Assembly: GCA_035378985.1 (NCBI GenBank)
Contig: DAOSUR010000014.1
Coordinates: forward strand, 35,909 to 99,908
Reading direction: 5' to 3'
Length of the DNA stretch: 64,000 nt
From: Anaerohalosphaeraceae bacterium
Lineage (GTDB): Bacteria > Planctomycetota > Phycisphaerae > Sedimentisphaerales > Anaerohalosphaeraceae
Shown: one piece after another, positions 1 to 8,715 of the stretch
Position numbering within the stretch: position 1 is the stretch's first letter
Layout: each line of letters starts with the position of its first letter
Translations under genes and position numbers: made by a program
Notes under the pieces: generated by a model
Seen by the model: the letters and a program-made list of their open reading frames with translations, nothing else
Told to the model about the DNA's origin: nothing
The model's database searches: none

Positions 1-2
1 AC

Positions 3-629
3 AGCCGAATCGCCCGGCGAATCCTGCAGGGCGTCCGCATCGTGATTGCCGGCCCGCCCAACAGCGGCAAAAGCACCCTTCTGAACCGACTGGCCGGACA
101 GGAGCGGGCGATTGTTTCCGATATTCCGGGCACCACCCGCGACTGGGTAACCGCCTTCGGACGCCTCGGTCCGCTCTGGGTGGAATGGGTGGACACCGCC
201 GGTCTGGATGAAGAGCTGGCCCGGGCGGATACGCTCGAACAAATCGCCCAGCAGAGGACAAGAGAACGGCTGACGGGCTGCGACTTGATTTTGTACGTTC
301 TGGATACGTCAGTGCCTCTATGGACCCGGCAGCTGCCGACATCCGGCCTCGTCCCGACTCTGACGGTCCTAAACAAATATGATCTTTCTAAAGTCTTTCC
401 TTCCAATGAACAGAACGCAGTTGCCGTCAGTGCCCTGCACGGGACAAATATCGAACAACTCTACGAGCGAATTCTTCAGATTCTCCAGATTGACTCCTTT
501 GACCCGGCCCGGCCGGCGGCCTTTACAGACCGGCAGATTCAGCTCCTGCAAAAGATTGTGTCCGCCAATGACCCGGACGGCATAAAAACCCTCATTCAAC
601 AGTTGTTCAAGGCCCCTCAGACTGTATAA
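3..629 (+). CDS. mnmE: MnmE-like tRNA modification GTPase, 5' partial
   Basis: The reading frame is open from the window edge, so the N-terminal tetrahydrofolate-binding and helical parts lie outside. What is visible is a TrmE-type G domain: P-loop GPPNSGKST, the switch GTTRD, DTAGL, NKYD and a late SA motif. In the family, MnmE with MnmG modifies the wobble uridine of certain tRNAs. The C-terminus is unusual. After the G domain only about 40 residues remain, ending in KAPQTV, and the terminal C-x-G-K motif with the catalytic cysteine of typical MnmE is absent. It could be a divergent MnmE or a related TrmE-like GTPase. The gene ends 8 bp before mutS, so the two are probably co-transcribed. 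Confidence 0.8.
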   Translation, partial: SRIARRILQGVRIVIAGPPNSGKSTLLNRLAGQERAIVSDIPGTTRDWVTAFGRLGPLWVEWVDTAGLDEELARADTLEQIAQQRTRERLTGCDLILYVLDTSVPLWTRQLPTSGLVPTLTVLNKYDLSKVFPSNEQNAVAVSALHGTNIEQLYERILQILQIDSFDPARPAAFTDRQIQLLQKIVSANDPDGIKTLIQQLFKAPQTV

Positions 630-637
630 TCAGGACT

Positions 638-3259
638 ATGAAGCCATCGGTCAACCAGGACAATCTGACGCCGGCGATGCGGCAGTTTCGCTATTTTAAG
701 CAAAAATATCCGGATGCCGTCCTCTTTTTCCGGATGGGGGATTTTTATGAAACGTTTTTTGAAGACGCCGCCGTCTGCTCCCGCGTGCTCGGGCTGGTGC
801 TCACCAGCCGGGGCAAGGCCGGAGACCAGCCGATTCCGCTGGCGGGCATTCCCTATCACGCCGTGGACGGCTATCTGAAAAAAATGCTGCAGGCCGGCTA
901 TAAAGTGGCCGTCTGCGAACAGGTCGAGAACCCCAAAAAAGCCAAAGGCCTGGTCAAGCGCGATGTCGTTCGGATTGTAACACCCGGCACCCTGACGGAT
1001 GAGATTCTTCTGAATGAACGCGAAGACAATTTTTTGTGCGCCATTCACCTCGGACGAACCGCCGATGCCCTGTCCTGGGTGGATTTGTCCACGGGGCATT
1101 TCTTCATTCAGTCGGTGCCGAATGAGAAGGCCCTCGATGAAATCCTCCGCCTCAACCCGAAGGAAGTCCTGCTGGCCGAACGCAAAGGCGACCTGTTCGG
1201 TGCGGAAACCCAGACCCTGGCGGCCCGAATCCGCCAGATGACAAACGCCGTCGTAACGGAGCGGCCGGGCTGGTATTTCGACCCGTACACGGCCCGGCAG
1301 AAGCTCCTGAAACACTTCAGCGTCTCGACACTCGAAGGGTTCGGCATTCAGGACGGCGATGATACGCTCTGTGCGGCCGGCGCAATTTTGGAATACCTGG
1401 AAGAAACCCAGAAGACCGCCCTGACCCACATCACCAAACTCCAGAAGGTCGAGCCCAGCCGATTCCTGAGAATTGATCCGATTTCGCTTCGTTCTCTGGA
1501 AATCGTCCAGACGATTCGCGGCGAAAGCACACGGGGCACCCTTCTGCAGACGGTGGACAGGACCTTAACGGGCATGGGCAGCCGGCGGCTCCGTTCGATG
1601 CTGTGCATGCCGCTGTACGACCTCGAAGAAATCCGGCGAAGGCAGGATGCCATTGAAGAATTCGTCGAACAGGAGGCCGTCTGCAGCCGCATCCGAGACC
1701 TCTTAAAAGAAATCGCCGATGTGGAGCGGATCGCCGCCCGCATCAGCACAGGCCGGGCGACCCCGCGGGACTTGGTTGCCGCCGGACGAACCCTGCGGAA
1801 AATCCCGCCGCTGCGGGAGCTTTTGGCCGGATGCTCCGCCGCCCTGCTCAATCAGCTGGCCGGCCAATGCGACAGCATGGACGAACTGGCCGACCTGCTG
1901 GAGAAGGCCGTCGAACCGGACCCGCCGATGCACCTGCGCGACGGCGGCGTCATTCGCACGGGCTTTGACGAACAGCTCGACCGGCTCCGCTGCCTGTCCA
2001 AAGACGGACGCAGTTTTCTGGCGGACTATCAGCAGAAGGAAATCCAGCGAACCGGCATCCCCAACCTGAAAATCGGCTTTAACAAAGTCTTCGGCTACTA
2101 TATCGAAGTGACCCACTCGATGGCAGACAAGGTGCCGCCCGACTACATCCGCAAGCAGACCGTCAAAAATGCGGAACGCTACATCACCGAACCGCTGAAG
2201 GAATATGAAGAGCAGGTGCTGACCGCCTCTGAGAAGGCCCTCGAACGAGAGCAGGAGCTCTTCGACCAAATCCGCCTGCACACGGCACAGTATATCCCGC
2301 GTCTGCAGAAACTGGCCGACGCGGTTGCGCAGATTGACTGTCTGGCCTCGTTTGCCCATCTGGCCCGCCAGAATCACTACATCCGCCCGCAGATAACCGA
2401 TACGAAAGAACTGGTCATCATCGAGGGAAAACACCCGGTTTTGGCCGACCTGATGGGCTCGGAGTTTGTTCCCAATGACGTGGAATTAGGAACCGAACGC
2501 GGCGATTTGGCGATTATCACTGGTCCGAATATGGCGGGCAAAAGCACCTACATCCGCCAGACGGCCCTGCTGGTGCTGCTGGCTTAGACGGGCTCCTTTA
2601 TTCCGGCCAAAGAGGCCCGCATCGGACTGGTGGACCGAATCTTCACGCGAGTCGGGGCTTCGGATGAACTGGCCCGCGGCCAGAGTACCTTCATGGTAGA
2701 GATGACCGAAACCGCCAATATCCTGAACAATGCCACGGAGCGGTCGCTGGTCATTCTCGATGAGGTCGGACGCGGCACGAGCACCTACGACGGGCTGTCG
2801 CTGGCCTGGGCCATTACCGAACATTTGGCCAACCACATCAAATGCCGCACCCTGTTTGCCACGCATTATCACGAGCTGACGGAACTGGGGCGGCTGCTGG
2901 TCAATGTAAAAAATCTCAACGTAGCCGTGCGGGAATGGGAAGGACAGGTCATCTTCCTGCACAAAATCGTGCCCGGCGGCACCGACAAAAGCTACGGCAT
3001 TCACGTAGCCAAACTGGCCGGCATCCCCAAAACAATCCTCCGCCGCGCCGATGAAATCCTCAAGGACCTCGAAAACACCTTCGCCAAAGAAGCCTGCGGC
3101 GAAAAACTCGCCCGTCATAAAACCGCACAAGACGAGGATATCCTGTTTGTCGAAAAACACAAATCCGTCCTCGAGAAACTCCGGGAACTGGATGTCAACA
3201 ACCTGACCCCCATCGAAGCCATCAATCTGCTCAATGAAATCAAAAAGGAGATGCAGTGA
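638..3259 (+). pseudogene. mutS: DNA mismatch repair protein MutS, interrupted by an in-frame amber codon
   Basis: Full-length MutS would be about 874 residues: the mismatch-binding N-terminus (FYE within RMGDFYETF, near residue 34), connector, lever and clamp, then the ATPase. Walker A GPNMAGKST is at about residues 628-636. Codon 650 (2585-2587) is TAG where the family usually has glutamine in LLAQ-G-SF, so one C-to-T change in CAG explains it. The frame continues unbroken for 224 codons with Walker B (LVILDEVGRGTSTYDG) and the C-terminal helix-turn-helix ending EIKKEMQ. A 649-residue product would keep the DNA-binding part and Walker A but lose Walker B and the dimer interface, so it should be inactive in repair. 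A GTG at 2630 could restart the distal part. Alternatives are readthrough or a base-call error. TAG acts as a normal stop in nearby genes. Confidence 0.9.
3167..3259 (+). repeat. 3' end of mutS, first copy of a duplicated tail
   Basis: These 31 codons (including the stop) align without gaps to 4393-4485, the end of the next gene. By my count 76 of 93 bases and 22 of 30 residues are identical. The segment encodes the C-terminal MutS helix-turn-helix used for oligomerisation in the family. This is its native context. Confidence 0.88.
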
Positions 3260-3282
3260 ACCTCTTTTCAGGAGAACTCGTT

Positions 3283-4485
3283 ATGCTTCGAACCCTTCTG
3301 CTGAACATCCTTGCCGCCGCTCTGTTGGGTACCTCTCTTTCCGCAGACGTCCGGAATATCATCGTCATCGGCTGGGATGGTGCCCAGCGGAATCATGTCA
3401 AAGAAATGATTGAACGCAACGAGCTGCCCAACCTCGTCGCTCTGTGCAAAGAAGGCAGACTCATCGACATCGATGTCACGGACGGAGCAACAGATACCAA
3501 AGCCGGCTGGACCCAGATTCTGACCGGCTACAGCTGCAGCATCACTGGAGTTTACAACAACATCCGTTATCAGCCGATTCCGGAAGGATATTCCGTTTTT
3601 GAACGTCTCGAAAATCATTTCAGTACAGAAAAAATTGATACGGTCGCCGTGATCGGCAAGAAAAACCATGTCGGAAATGCTGCTCCAAAAAAAATTCCAT
3701 ACACCCGCTTCGAAAAACAGCTTGAGCAAAAGAAAAAAGGAAACCCGGCGGCCGCTGCGGCCCTGGCTCGAACCGCCCGGATTCTCGAAGAAAATGGGCA
3801 TAAATTCGCTTTTATTCCGGGAGAGCCCTGGTATTCGGCCAGCCGGAAAATGGACCTGTTTGTGAACGGTCTTTCTGAAAACGAAAAAGTGGCCGAGCGG
3901 GCTTTGGAAGAAATCGAAAAGCGAAAAGACCGCCGTTTCTTCCTGTTCATTCATTTTGCTCAGCCGGATCACGCCGGACATCAATACGGGGAAAACTCAC
4001 AGGAATATACAAAGGCACTCCGGGACGATGACCTCTGGACCGGCAGGATTGTCGCCAAACTGAAGGAACTGGGTTTGTATGACAAGACCCTTGTTTACGT
4101 TGTTGTCGACCACGGCTTTGATGAAGGCCAAAAAAGCCACGGCTATGCTCCCTATGTCTTTCTCGGCACCAATGACTCGTCTGTCAATCGAGACGGAGAC
4201 CGAGCAGACATTGCGCCTACAATTCTGAAACGCTTCGGTGTGGACCTGTCGAAAATCTCTCCGCCGCTGACGGGAGTTCCGCTGGACGAACCGGCTCCGC
4301 GGAAAATCGCTCCGGCCCAAAAACCTGCGGCACAGGCCCGCAGCAAAAAAACAAAAAACCAGCCCCTGCAGTCTCTCGGAAAAGACAGCCCGGCCCTCGA
4401 GAAACTCCGGATGCTGGATGTCAACGACCTGGCGCCTATCGAAGCCGTCAATCTGCTCAAAGAAATCAAAAAAGAAATAGAATAG
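3283..4485 (+). CDS. Exported alkaline phosphatase/nucleotide pyrophosphatase-like phosphodiesterase with a MutS-derived tail
   Basis: The ATG at 3283 is chosen because AGGAG lies just upstream and it opens a signal peptide (LLLNILAAALLGTSLSA), so the protein is exported. The 400-residue body belongs to the alkaline phosphatase superfamily. It has the metal-site Asp in VIGWDGAQ, a threonine nucleophile candidate in DGATDTKAGWT, PDHAGHQYG, and DHGFDEG. These residues typically coordinate two metal ions in type I phosphodiesterases and phosphatases. The substrate is unknown. A Pro/Ala/Lys-rich linker follows, then a 30-residue tail (LEKLR, LDVN, PIEA, NLL, EIKKE) nearly copied from the end of MutS. 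The tail is foreign to this enzyme family. The gene starts 23 bp after mutS, probably in the same transcript, and ends with TAG. Confidence 0.85.
   Translation: MLRTLLLNILAAALLGTSLSADVRNIIVIGWDGAQRNHVKEMIERNELPNLVALCKEGRLIDIDVTDGATDTKAGWTQILTGYSCSITGVYNNIRYQPIPEGYSVFERLENHFSTEKIDTVAVIGKKNHVGNAAPKKIPYTRFEKQLEQKKKGNPAAAAALARTARILEENGHKFAFIPGEPWYSASRKMDLFVNGLSENEKVAERALEEIEKRKDRRFFLFIHFAQPDHAGHQYGENSQEYTKALRDDDLWTGRIVAKLKELGLYDKTLVYVVVDHGFDEGQKSHGYAPYVFLGTNDSSVNRDGDRADIAPTILKRFGVDLSKISPPLTGVPLDEPAPRKIAPAQKPAAQARSKKTKNQPLQSLGKDSPALEKLRMLDVNDLAPIEAVNLLKEIKKEIE
4393..4485 (+). repeat. Second copy of the mutS 3' tail, fused to the phosphodiesterase gene
   Basis: This segment matches 3167-3259 codon for codon (about 82 percent of bases identical). 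Several of the differences are silent or conservative, and the reading frame and stop position are kept. It implies a duplication of the mutS 3' end that placed the phosphodiesterase gene between the two copies, or that captured the tail for that gene. Confidence 0.88.
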
Positions 4486-4508
4486 CTGCCGGCAGCTGTC
4501 GCGGCCTT

Positions 4509-5069
4509 CTATTGCTTCATCTCGTGCAATTCTCTCCTCTGGCGGATGAGCCGCCCGCGGACTTCGCTTAAAAAACCGTGATACTGCGGCCCGCGGAAAT
4601 CCGGAAAGGTGAACTCAAAACTCCGCCAGGCGCCCTTGTGAAACATCAGGGTCACCTCGGCATACATATTCTGCCCGATGTAAATCCGATGGGAAAAATT
4701 CTTGGTCGAAGCCAGAACCAGTTTGGCCGGCTCCAGATACCCCGGGTCCAGGTTCACCGGACGCGGCCAGGGGGTTTTTAACTCCTCCGCCAGTTTTTTT
4801 TCCAGCTCATTGGTCTGGTGTTTGATTTCCGCCAGCCGACCCGGCTCGATCAATTGCTCAAAGGCCAGAAAATTGCGGAGAATCGACGGTCCGGTCTGCT
4901 CCCGGTAGTAGTCCGTCTGGGTAAAGGGCCAGACCTCGCTGACAATATCCGCCCGCCCGTACTGCCGCTGCAGGGCTTCCTGAGCCGCCTGAAGACAGCG
5001 CAAATCCGACGCAAGAATCCCGCAAATCAGTTTGACCGGCTGGGGTGATACAACCTCTCCCATAAGCAA
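4509..5069 (-). CDS. DUF4416 family protein
   Basis: The 186-residue protein has the typical DUF4416 layout: an N-terminal PVKLICGILASD strand, then QRQYGRADIVSEVWPFTQTDYY, a middle helix rich in Glu and Lys, and NLDPGYLEPAKLVLASTKNFSHRIYIG. The family is common in Planctomycetes and other anaerobes but has no established biochemical role. Some members are loosely labelled GTP-binding proteins, although no P-loop is visible here. No membrane segment or signal peptide is seen. It is convergent with the phosphodiesterase gene and ends with TAG. It lies 10 bp downstream of the HepT-like gene on the same strand. Confidence 0.75.
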   Translation of the reverse strand: MLMGEVVSPQPVKLICGILASDLRCLQAAQEALQRQYGRADIVSEVWPFTQTDYYREQTGPSILRNFLAFEQLIEPGRLAEIKHQTNELEKKLAEELKTPWPRPVNLDPGYLEPAKLVLASTKNFSHRIYIGQNMYAEVTLMFHKGAWRSFEFTFPDFRGPQYHGFLSEVRGRLIRQRRELHEMKQ

Positions 5070-5079
5070 GATATCCGCC

Positions 5080-5415
5080 TTAATCGAGCAGACTCCGGAC
5101 TTGTTTTAAAAGCCGAGGAATATGGTATTTGACAATATCCCAGACAACTCGATTGTCAACCGCACTGTAGCCGTGAATCAGAATATTGCGAAAGGCGATG
5201 ATTTTTCGGGAATCTTCTATTTGCTCTGTGATTTGTGCATCGAGTTTATGCAGCCGACTCATCGCCTCCCCGATAATCTCGAACTTTCGCTCCACGGAGG
5301 CCTGAAGCTGATCATCTTCAAGATAATGTTCAAGTATTTTGCCGCGCGTGTACGGCTCAATGGACTCCGCCGCCCGGAGAATATCCTCCAATAAAGACCG
5401 TTTTTCAATCTGCAT
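5080..5415 (-). CDS. hepT: HepT-like toxin (HEPN ribonuclease, DUF86)
   Basis: This 111-residue all-helical protein carries the HEPN/DUF86 signature RNILIHGY near residue 80, which fits the catalytic R-x4-H-x-Y motif of HepT ribonucleases. It starts inside the preceding nucleotidyltransferase gene (11-bp overlap, 5405-5415), so translation is probably coupled. In known HepT/MntA pairs the nucleotidyltransferase AMPylates the tyrosine of this motif and neutralises the toxin. The motif tyrosine is present here, so the pair can be expected to work that way (inference). Confidence 0.85.
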   Translation of the reverse strand: MQIEKRSLLEDILRAAESIEPYTRGKILEHYLEDDQLQASVERKFEIIGEAMSRLHKLDAQITEQIEDSRKIIAFRNILIHGYSAVDNRVVWDIVKYHIPRLLKQVRSLLD

Positions 5416-5713
5416 AGAGCGGCTCTCGCTGTCGATTCACCATATCCAGAAAATATCTGTTCTTTACGGCTGTGGGCATAAGCAGGTCCACCGGCCTTCC
5501 GAACAACTGCTCCAAATCGAACAGAAGACCGAAATAAAACTCGGCATACTCTCCATCCCGGAGCGGCAAAAACTCAACCAAAAAATCCAAATCGCTTGTT
5601 TGAGGATTAAACCGGCCTGAAGCGGCCGAGCCGAACAGTTCCAGTCGGGCTACTCGATATTTCTTGCAAAGTGCCTCCAGTGCCCCGCGATGCTGTTTGA
5701 TCTGTTCAATCAC
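5405..5713 (-). CDS. mntA: MntA-like minimal nucleotidyltransferase antitoxin
   Basis: A 102-residue nucleotidyltransferase of the minimal type. The active-site pattern GSAASGRFNPQTSDLDF contains the G-S motif and the D-x-D pair, followed by a third acidic candidate in RPVDLL. It is the first gene of a two-gene unit and overlaps hepT by 11 bp, the usual order for MntA-HepT. The family AMPylates the partner toxin. The 5714-5814 gap upstream should contain its promoter, but no clear element stands out. The pair is stand-alone within housekeeping genes, with no transposase nearby. Confidence 0.85.
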   Translation of the reverse strand: MIEQIKQHRGALEALCKKYRVARLELFGSAASGRFNPQTSDLDFLVEFLPLRDGEYAEFYFGLLFDLEQLFGRPVDLLMPTAVKNRYFLDMVNRQREPLYAD

Positions 5714-5814
5714 AACCTGAATACCCTCTCGTTTCTTTTCTGATTATACCGATTCATCAAAAGAGGGTCAAGCAGACCCGCCATTTGGGAAAAGCGAATC
5801 CTGTCCACACACTT

Positions 5815-7557
5815 TTATACCGAAACCGCATTCAATCTGTTCAGCATCTGCTGAACCAGTTCGGCGGCGAAGTCGGCGGCCCGGGAAATCTCCACCATCC
5901 GCTTGTCCTTTTCGCTTCGCAGTTTCACCTCGGCCTTGCCCTCGGCCAGCGAATTCTTGCCCAGCATAATGCGAATCGGAATGCCCAGCAGGTCGGCATC
6001 CTTGAACTTCACGCCCGCCCGCAGGTCCCGGTCATCCAGCAGGACCTCTATGCCTTTGTCCAGAAGCTCGCGGTAAATCCGCTCCGCCGCCTCCATCACA
6101 TCCGCGTCCGGTGCCGCGGGCGTCACAATTACCTGCCAGGGAGCAATCGTCATCGGCCAGATAATCCCCCACTCATCGTGCGACTGCTCTATCGCAGAGG
6201 CAACAATCCGGTTGATGCCGATGCCGTAGCAGCCCATCAGGCACGGCTTGCGGCGGCCCTCTTCATCCAAGAAGAATGCCTCCAGTTTGACGCTGTATTT
6301 GGTGCCGAGCTTGAAAACCTGTCCGACTTCAATCCCCCGCTTAAACAGCAGTTTTTTCCCGCCCCAGGTGTCGCCTGCAACGGCGTTGCGGACATCACAA
6401 ACCTGAATCCCGGCGCCTTCGAGCGGAAAATCCCGGCCCGGCACAACATTTTTCAGATGGGAATCCGTCTTGTTGGCACCGGTGATGCCGACGGCCATCG
6501 CCGCCACGGCGTGGTCAATCAGGATTTTGCCGACGCGTTCAGCCAGCCCGACCGGCCCGGCAAAGCCGACAGCCGCCCCGGTCACCTTGCGAATCGTCTC
6601 CTCATCCGCCAGCTCAATATGATGCCCGACAAAGAACTGATTGACCTTCTCCGGATTGACTTCGTGGTCGCCGCGAACCAGAACCGCAAAAACCTCCTCG
6701 TCCGTCTTGTAAATCAGCGTTTTGATCAAATCCTGCGGCCGGGCCTTCAGAAACGCACAAACCGCTTCGATGCTGCCGACATTCGGCGTATACACTTCGG
6801 CCGGCGCATCCGCCCGAACCGGCGGCTGTTTGGGCAGCGGGTCCACCGGCGCCTTTTCGATATTCCACGCACGCTGCCCGTCCTCCGTATAGACAATCAC
6901 ATCCTCGCCGTTTTCACAGGGAACCGTAAACTGATGCGAACCGGTGCCGCCCATCTCGCCCGTCTCGGCTTCGACAATCACAAACTCCAGCCCGCAGCGG
7001 GCAAACACCCGTCTGTAGGCATTGTACATATCCATATAGGTTTTGTGCAGGCATTCCTCTGTAGCGTGAAAACTGTAGGCATCCTTCATCAGAAATTCAC
7101 GCGAACGAAGCACCCCGAAGCGGGGCCGAAACTCATCCCGATATTTTGTATTGATTTGATACAGATTCAGCGGCAGCTGCTTGTACGACTGAATCTCCTG
7201 TGAGGCCAGATATGTAAATCCTTCCTCCGCCGTCGGCGAAAGGACATTCATTCGCCCGTGCCGGTCGCGGAACTTGCCCAGCGTCTCGCCGTAATCCATA
7301 TCCCGGCCGGTTTTCTGCCACAGCTCCATCGGCTGCACAACCGGCACCGTGCACTCCTGCGCGCCGGCGCGGTTCATCTCCTCCCGGACAATATTCATCA
7401 CCTTCAGCAGAATCCGCTGGCCGGCGGGCAGATAAATATAGGTGCCGCTGGCCAGTTTGCGCATCAGACCGGCGCGAATCATCAGCTGATGCGAAATAAT
7501 CTCCGCTTCCGCGGGTACTTCCTTGACCGTAGGGATGAACGTCTGACTGTAGCGCAT
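5815..7557 (-). CDS. proS: Prolyl-tRNA synthetase
   Basis: Charges tRNA-Pro with proline in the cytoplasm. The 580-residue protein matches bacterial-type ProRS (E. coli about 572). It begins MRYSQTFIPTVKEVPAEAE. It has class II motif 2 in FRPRFGVLRSREFLMKDAYSFH near residue 145, an inserted editing domain of about 180 residues in the middle, and class II motif 3 in GCYGIGINRIVASAIEQ. The C-terminal anticodon-binding domain (QVIVTPAAPDADV to the end) is complete. It ends 17 bp after the convergent-free gap beyond aroB, which lies just upstream on the same strand, so the genes are likely co-transcribed. Confidence 0.97.
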   Translation of the reverse strand: MRYSQTFIPTVKEVPAEAEIISHQLMIRAGLMRKLASGTYIYLPAGQRILLKVMNIVREEMNRAGAQECTVPVVQPMELWQKTGRDMDYGETLGKFRDRHGRMNVLSPTAEEGFTYLASQEIQSYKQLPLNLYQINTKYRDEFRPRFGVLRSREFLMKDAYSFHATEECLHKTYMDMYNAYRRVFARCGLEFVIVEAETGEMGGTGSHQFTVPCENGEDVIVYTEDGQRAWNIEKAPVDPLPKQPPVRADAPAEVYTPNVGSIEAVCAFLKARPQDLIKTLIYKTDEEVFAVLVRGDHEVNPEKVNQFFVGHHIELADEETIRKVTGAAVGFAGPVGLAERVGKILIDHAVAAMAVGITGANKTDSHLKNVVPGRDFPLEGAGIQVCDVRNAVAGDTWGGKKLLFKRGIEVGQVFKLGTKYSVKLEAFFLDEEGRRKPCLMGCYGIGINRIVASAIEQSHDEWGIIWPMTIAPWQVIVTPAAPDADVMEAAERIYRELLDKGIEVLLDDRDLRAGVKFKDADLLGIPIRIMLGKNSLAEGKAEVKLRSEKDKRMVEISRAADFAAELVQQMLNRLNAVSV

Positions 7558-7575
7558 GAAAATCTCCTGAAATCT

Positions 7576-8715
7576 TTACATCGTGTCCGCCAGGCGGACC
7601 AAAACCTTCTCGACGATTTCCTCGGGCACTTCCAATGCCCATTGTCCGTCTCGGCACAGCACCGAACCCAGTTTTTCCAGCAGCACAAATCGCGGCCGCC
7701 GACCGACGGATTTTTTATCCAGTTTCAGCAGCTCCAGAATTTTCTGGGGCGGATACGACCCTGCTGCGCGGGTCGGAAGCCCCAGTTTGACCAGCAGGGC
7801 CTCGATCCGCTCCAGCCGGTCATCGCCAACCAGCCCCATCTCTTTTTCAATCCGGCCGGCGGCAATCATTCCCATCGCAACCGCATGTCCATGCAGGAGC
7901 GAATAACCGCTGAGGGCCTCGAGCGCATGTCCGATAGTATGGCCGTAATTAAGCACACGCCGTCGGTTTTTCTCCAGCGGGTCCTCCATCACCACCGAGG
8001 CCTTGATTCGGCAGTTCTGACAGGCCAGATACTCCAGCACCGCAGGGTCTCGTTTGAGCAGCAGGTCGGTATTCTTTTCCAGCCACGCAAAAAAGGCAGC
8101 ATCGGCGATGGCGGCATGCTTGACCGACTCGGCCAGTCCGGCCCGATACTGCACCTCATCGAGGGTCCGAAGCGTCTCTGTATCCATATACACGGCTGCC
8201 GGATGCCAGAACACTCCAAAGGCGTTTTTGCTTCGGGTGCTGTCCACGCCGGTTTTGCCGCCGATGCTCGAATCAGCCTGGCTGATGGTCGTCGTCGGGA
8301 TGTGCACAACGGGCACGCCGCGTTTGAAAACAGCCGCCGCAAAACCGGCAATATCCCCGACCGTTCCGCCCCCCAGCGCAATCACCAGGGTATCCCGTCC
8401 CAAAAAGCAGCTTTCCATCGCCTCCAAAATGGACGTAAGCATCTCCATCGTTTTGGACACTTCCCCCGGCGGGTCAATCACATACACCCCCATTTGGCTG
8501 CCGCCCAGAAAGCGGTCCAGATGACCGGCTCGCGCAAGAGAGCGGTCCGTAATCACAAACCCCATCCGACCGGTAAACTGCTCCTTAAGAGCCGCCCGCA
8601 GCCTGCCCAAAAAACCGGAACCGATAAAAACCGGATACCCTCCTTCCGGCAGAGCAGGCGTTGACACCGTGAACGTCTTCAAATTGTCTTTCAAAGGGCA
8701 GTCCATGGTTTTCAC
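7576..8715 (-). CDS. aroB: 3-dehydroquinate synthase
   Basis: Second step of the shikimate pathway, converting DAHP to 3-dehydroquinate with NAD and a divalent metal. The 379-residue protein has the NAD-binding ALGGGTVGDIAGFAAAVF and the substrate/metal region PTTTISQADSSIGGKTGVDS. Later His residues in LNYGHTIGHALE and LLHGHAVAMGM fit the metal ligands. The first codon is GTG at 8715, overlapping the apt stop, and an ATG three codons later (8706) is an alternative. The overlap suggests translational coupling within an apt-aroB-proS unit. Confidence 0.96.
   Translation of the reverse strand: MKTMDCPLKDNLKTFTVSTPALPEGGYPVFIGSGFLGRLRAALKEQFTGRMGFVITDRSLARAGHLDRFLGGSQMGVYVIDPPGEVSKTMEMLTSILEAMESCFLGRDTLVIALGGGTVGDIAGFAAAVFKRGVPVVHIPTTTISQADSSIGGKTGVDSTRSKNAFGVFWHPAAVYMDTETLRTLDEVQYRAGLAESVKHAAIADAAFFAWLEKNTDLLLKRDPAVLEYLACQNCRIKASVVMEDPLEKNRRRVLNYGHTIGHALEALSGYSLLHGHAVAMGMIAAGRIEKEMGLVGDDRLERIEALLVKLGLPTRAAGSYPPQKILELLKLDKKSVGRRPRFVLLEKLGSVLCRDGQWALEVPEEIVEKVLVRLADTM

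Noticed and set aside
2585..2587. Pyrrolysine or amber readthrough at the mutS TAG
   Set aside because: TAG ends at least three nearby genes, and the position is a conserved non-catalytic Gln. Kept only as an alternative in the mutS entry.
4484..4497. Perfect 14-bp palindrome AGCTGCCGGCAGCT at the phosphodiesterase stop
   Set aside because: It is short, has no T-run for termination, and overlaps the stop, so its function is doubtful.
5785..7203. Long plus-strand open frame opposite proS
   Set aside because: It is antisense to an unmistakable synthetase gene, with protein rich in Arg, His and Gln as expected from a GC-rich shadow frame, and no ribosome site.
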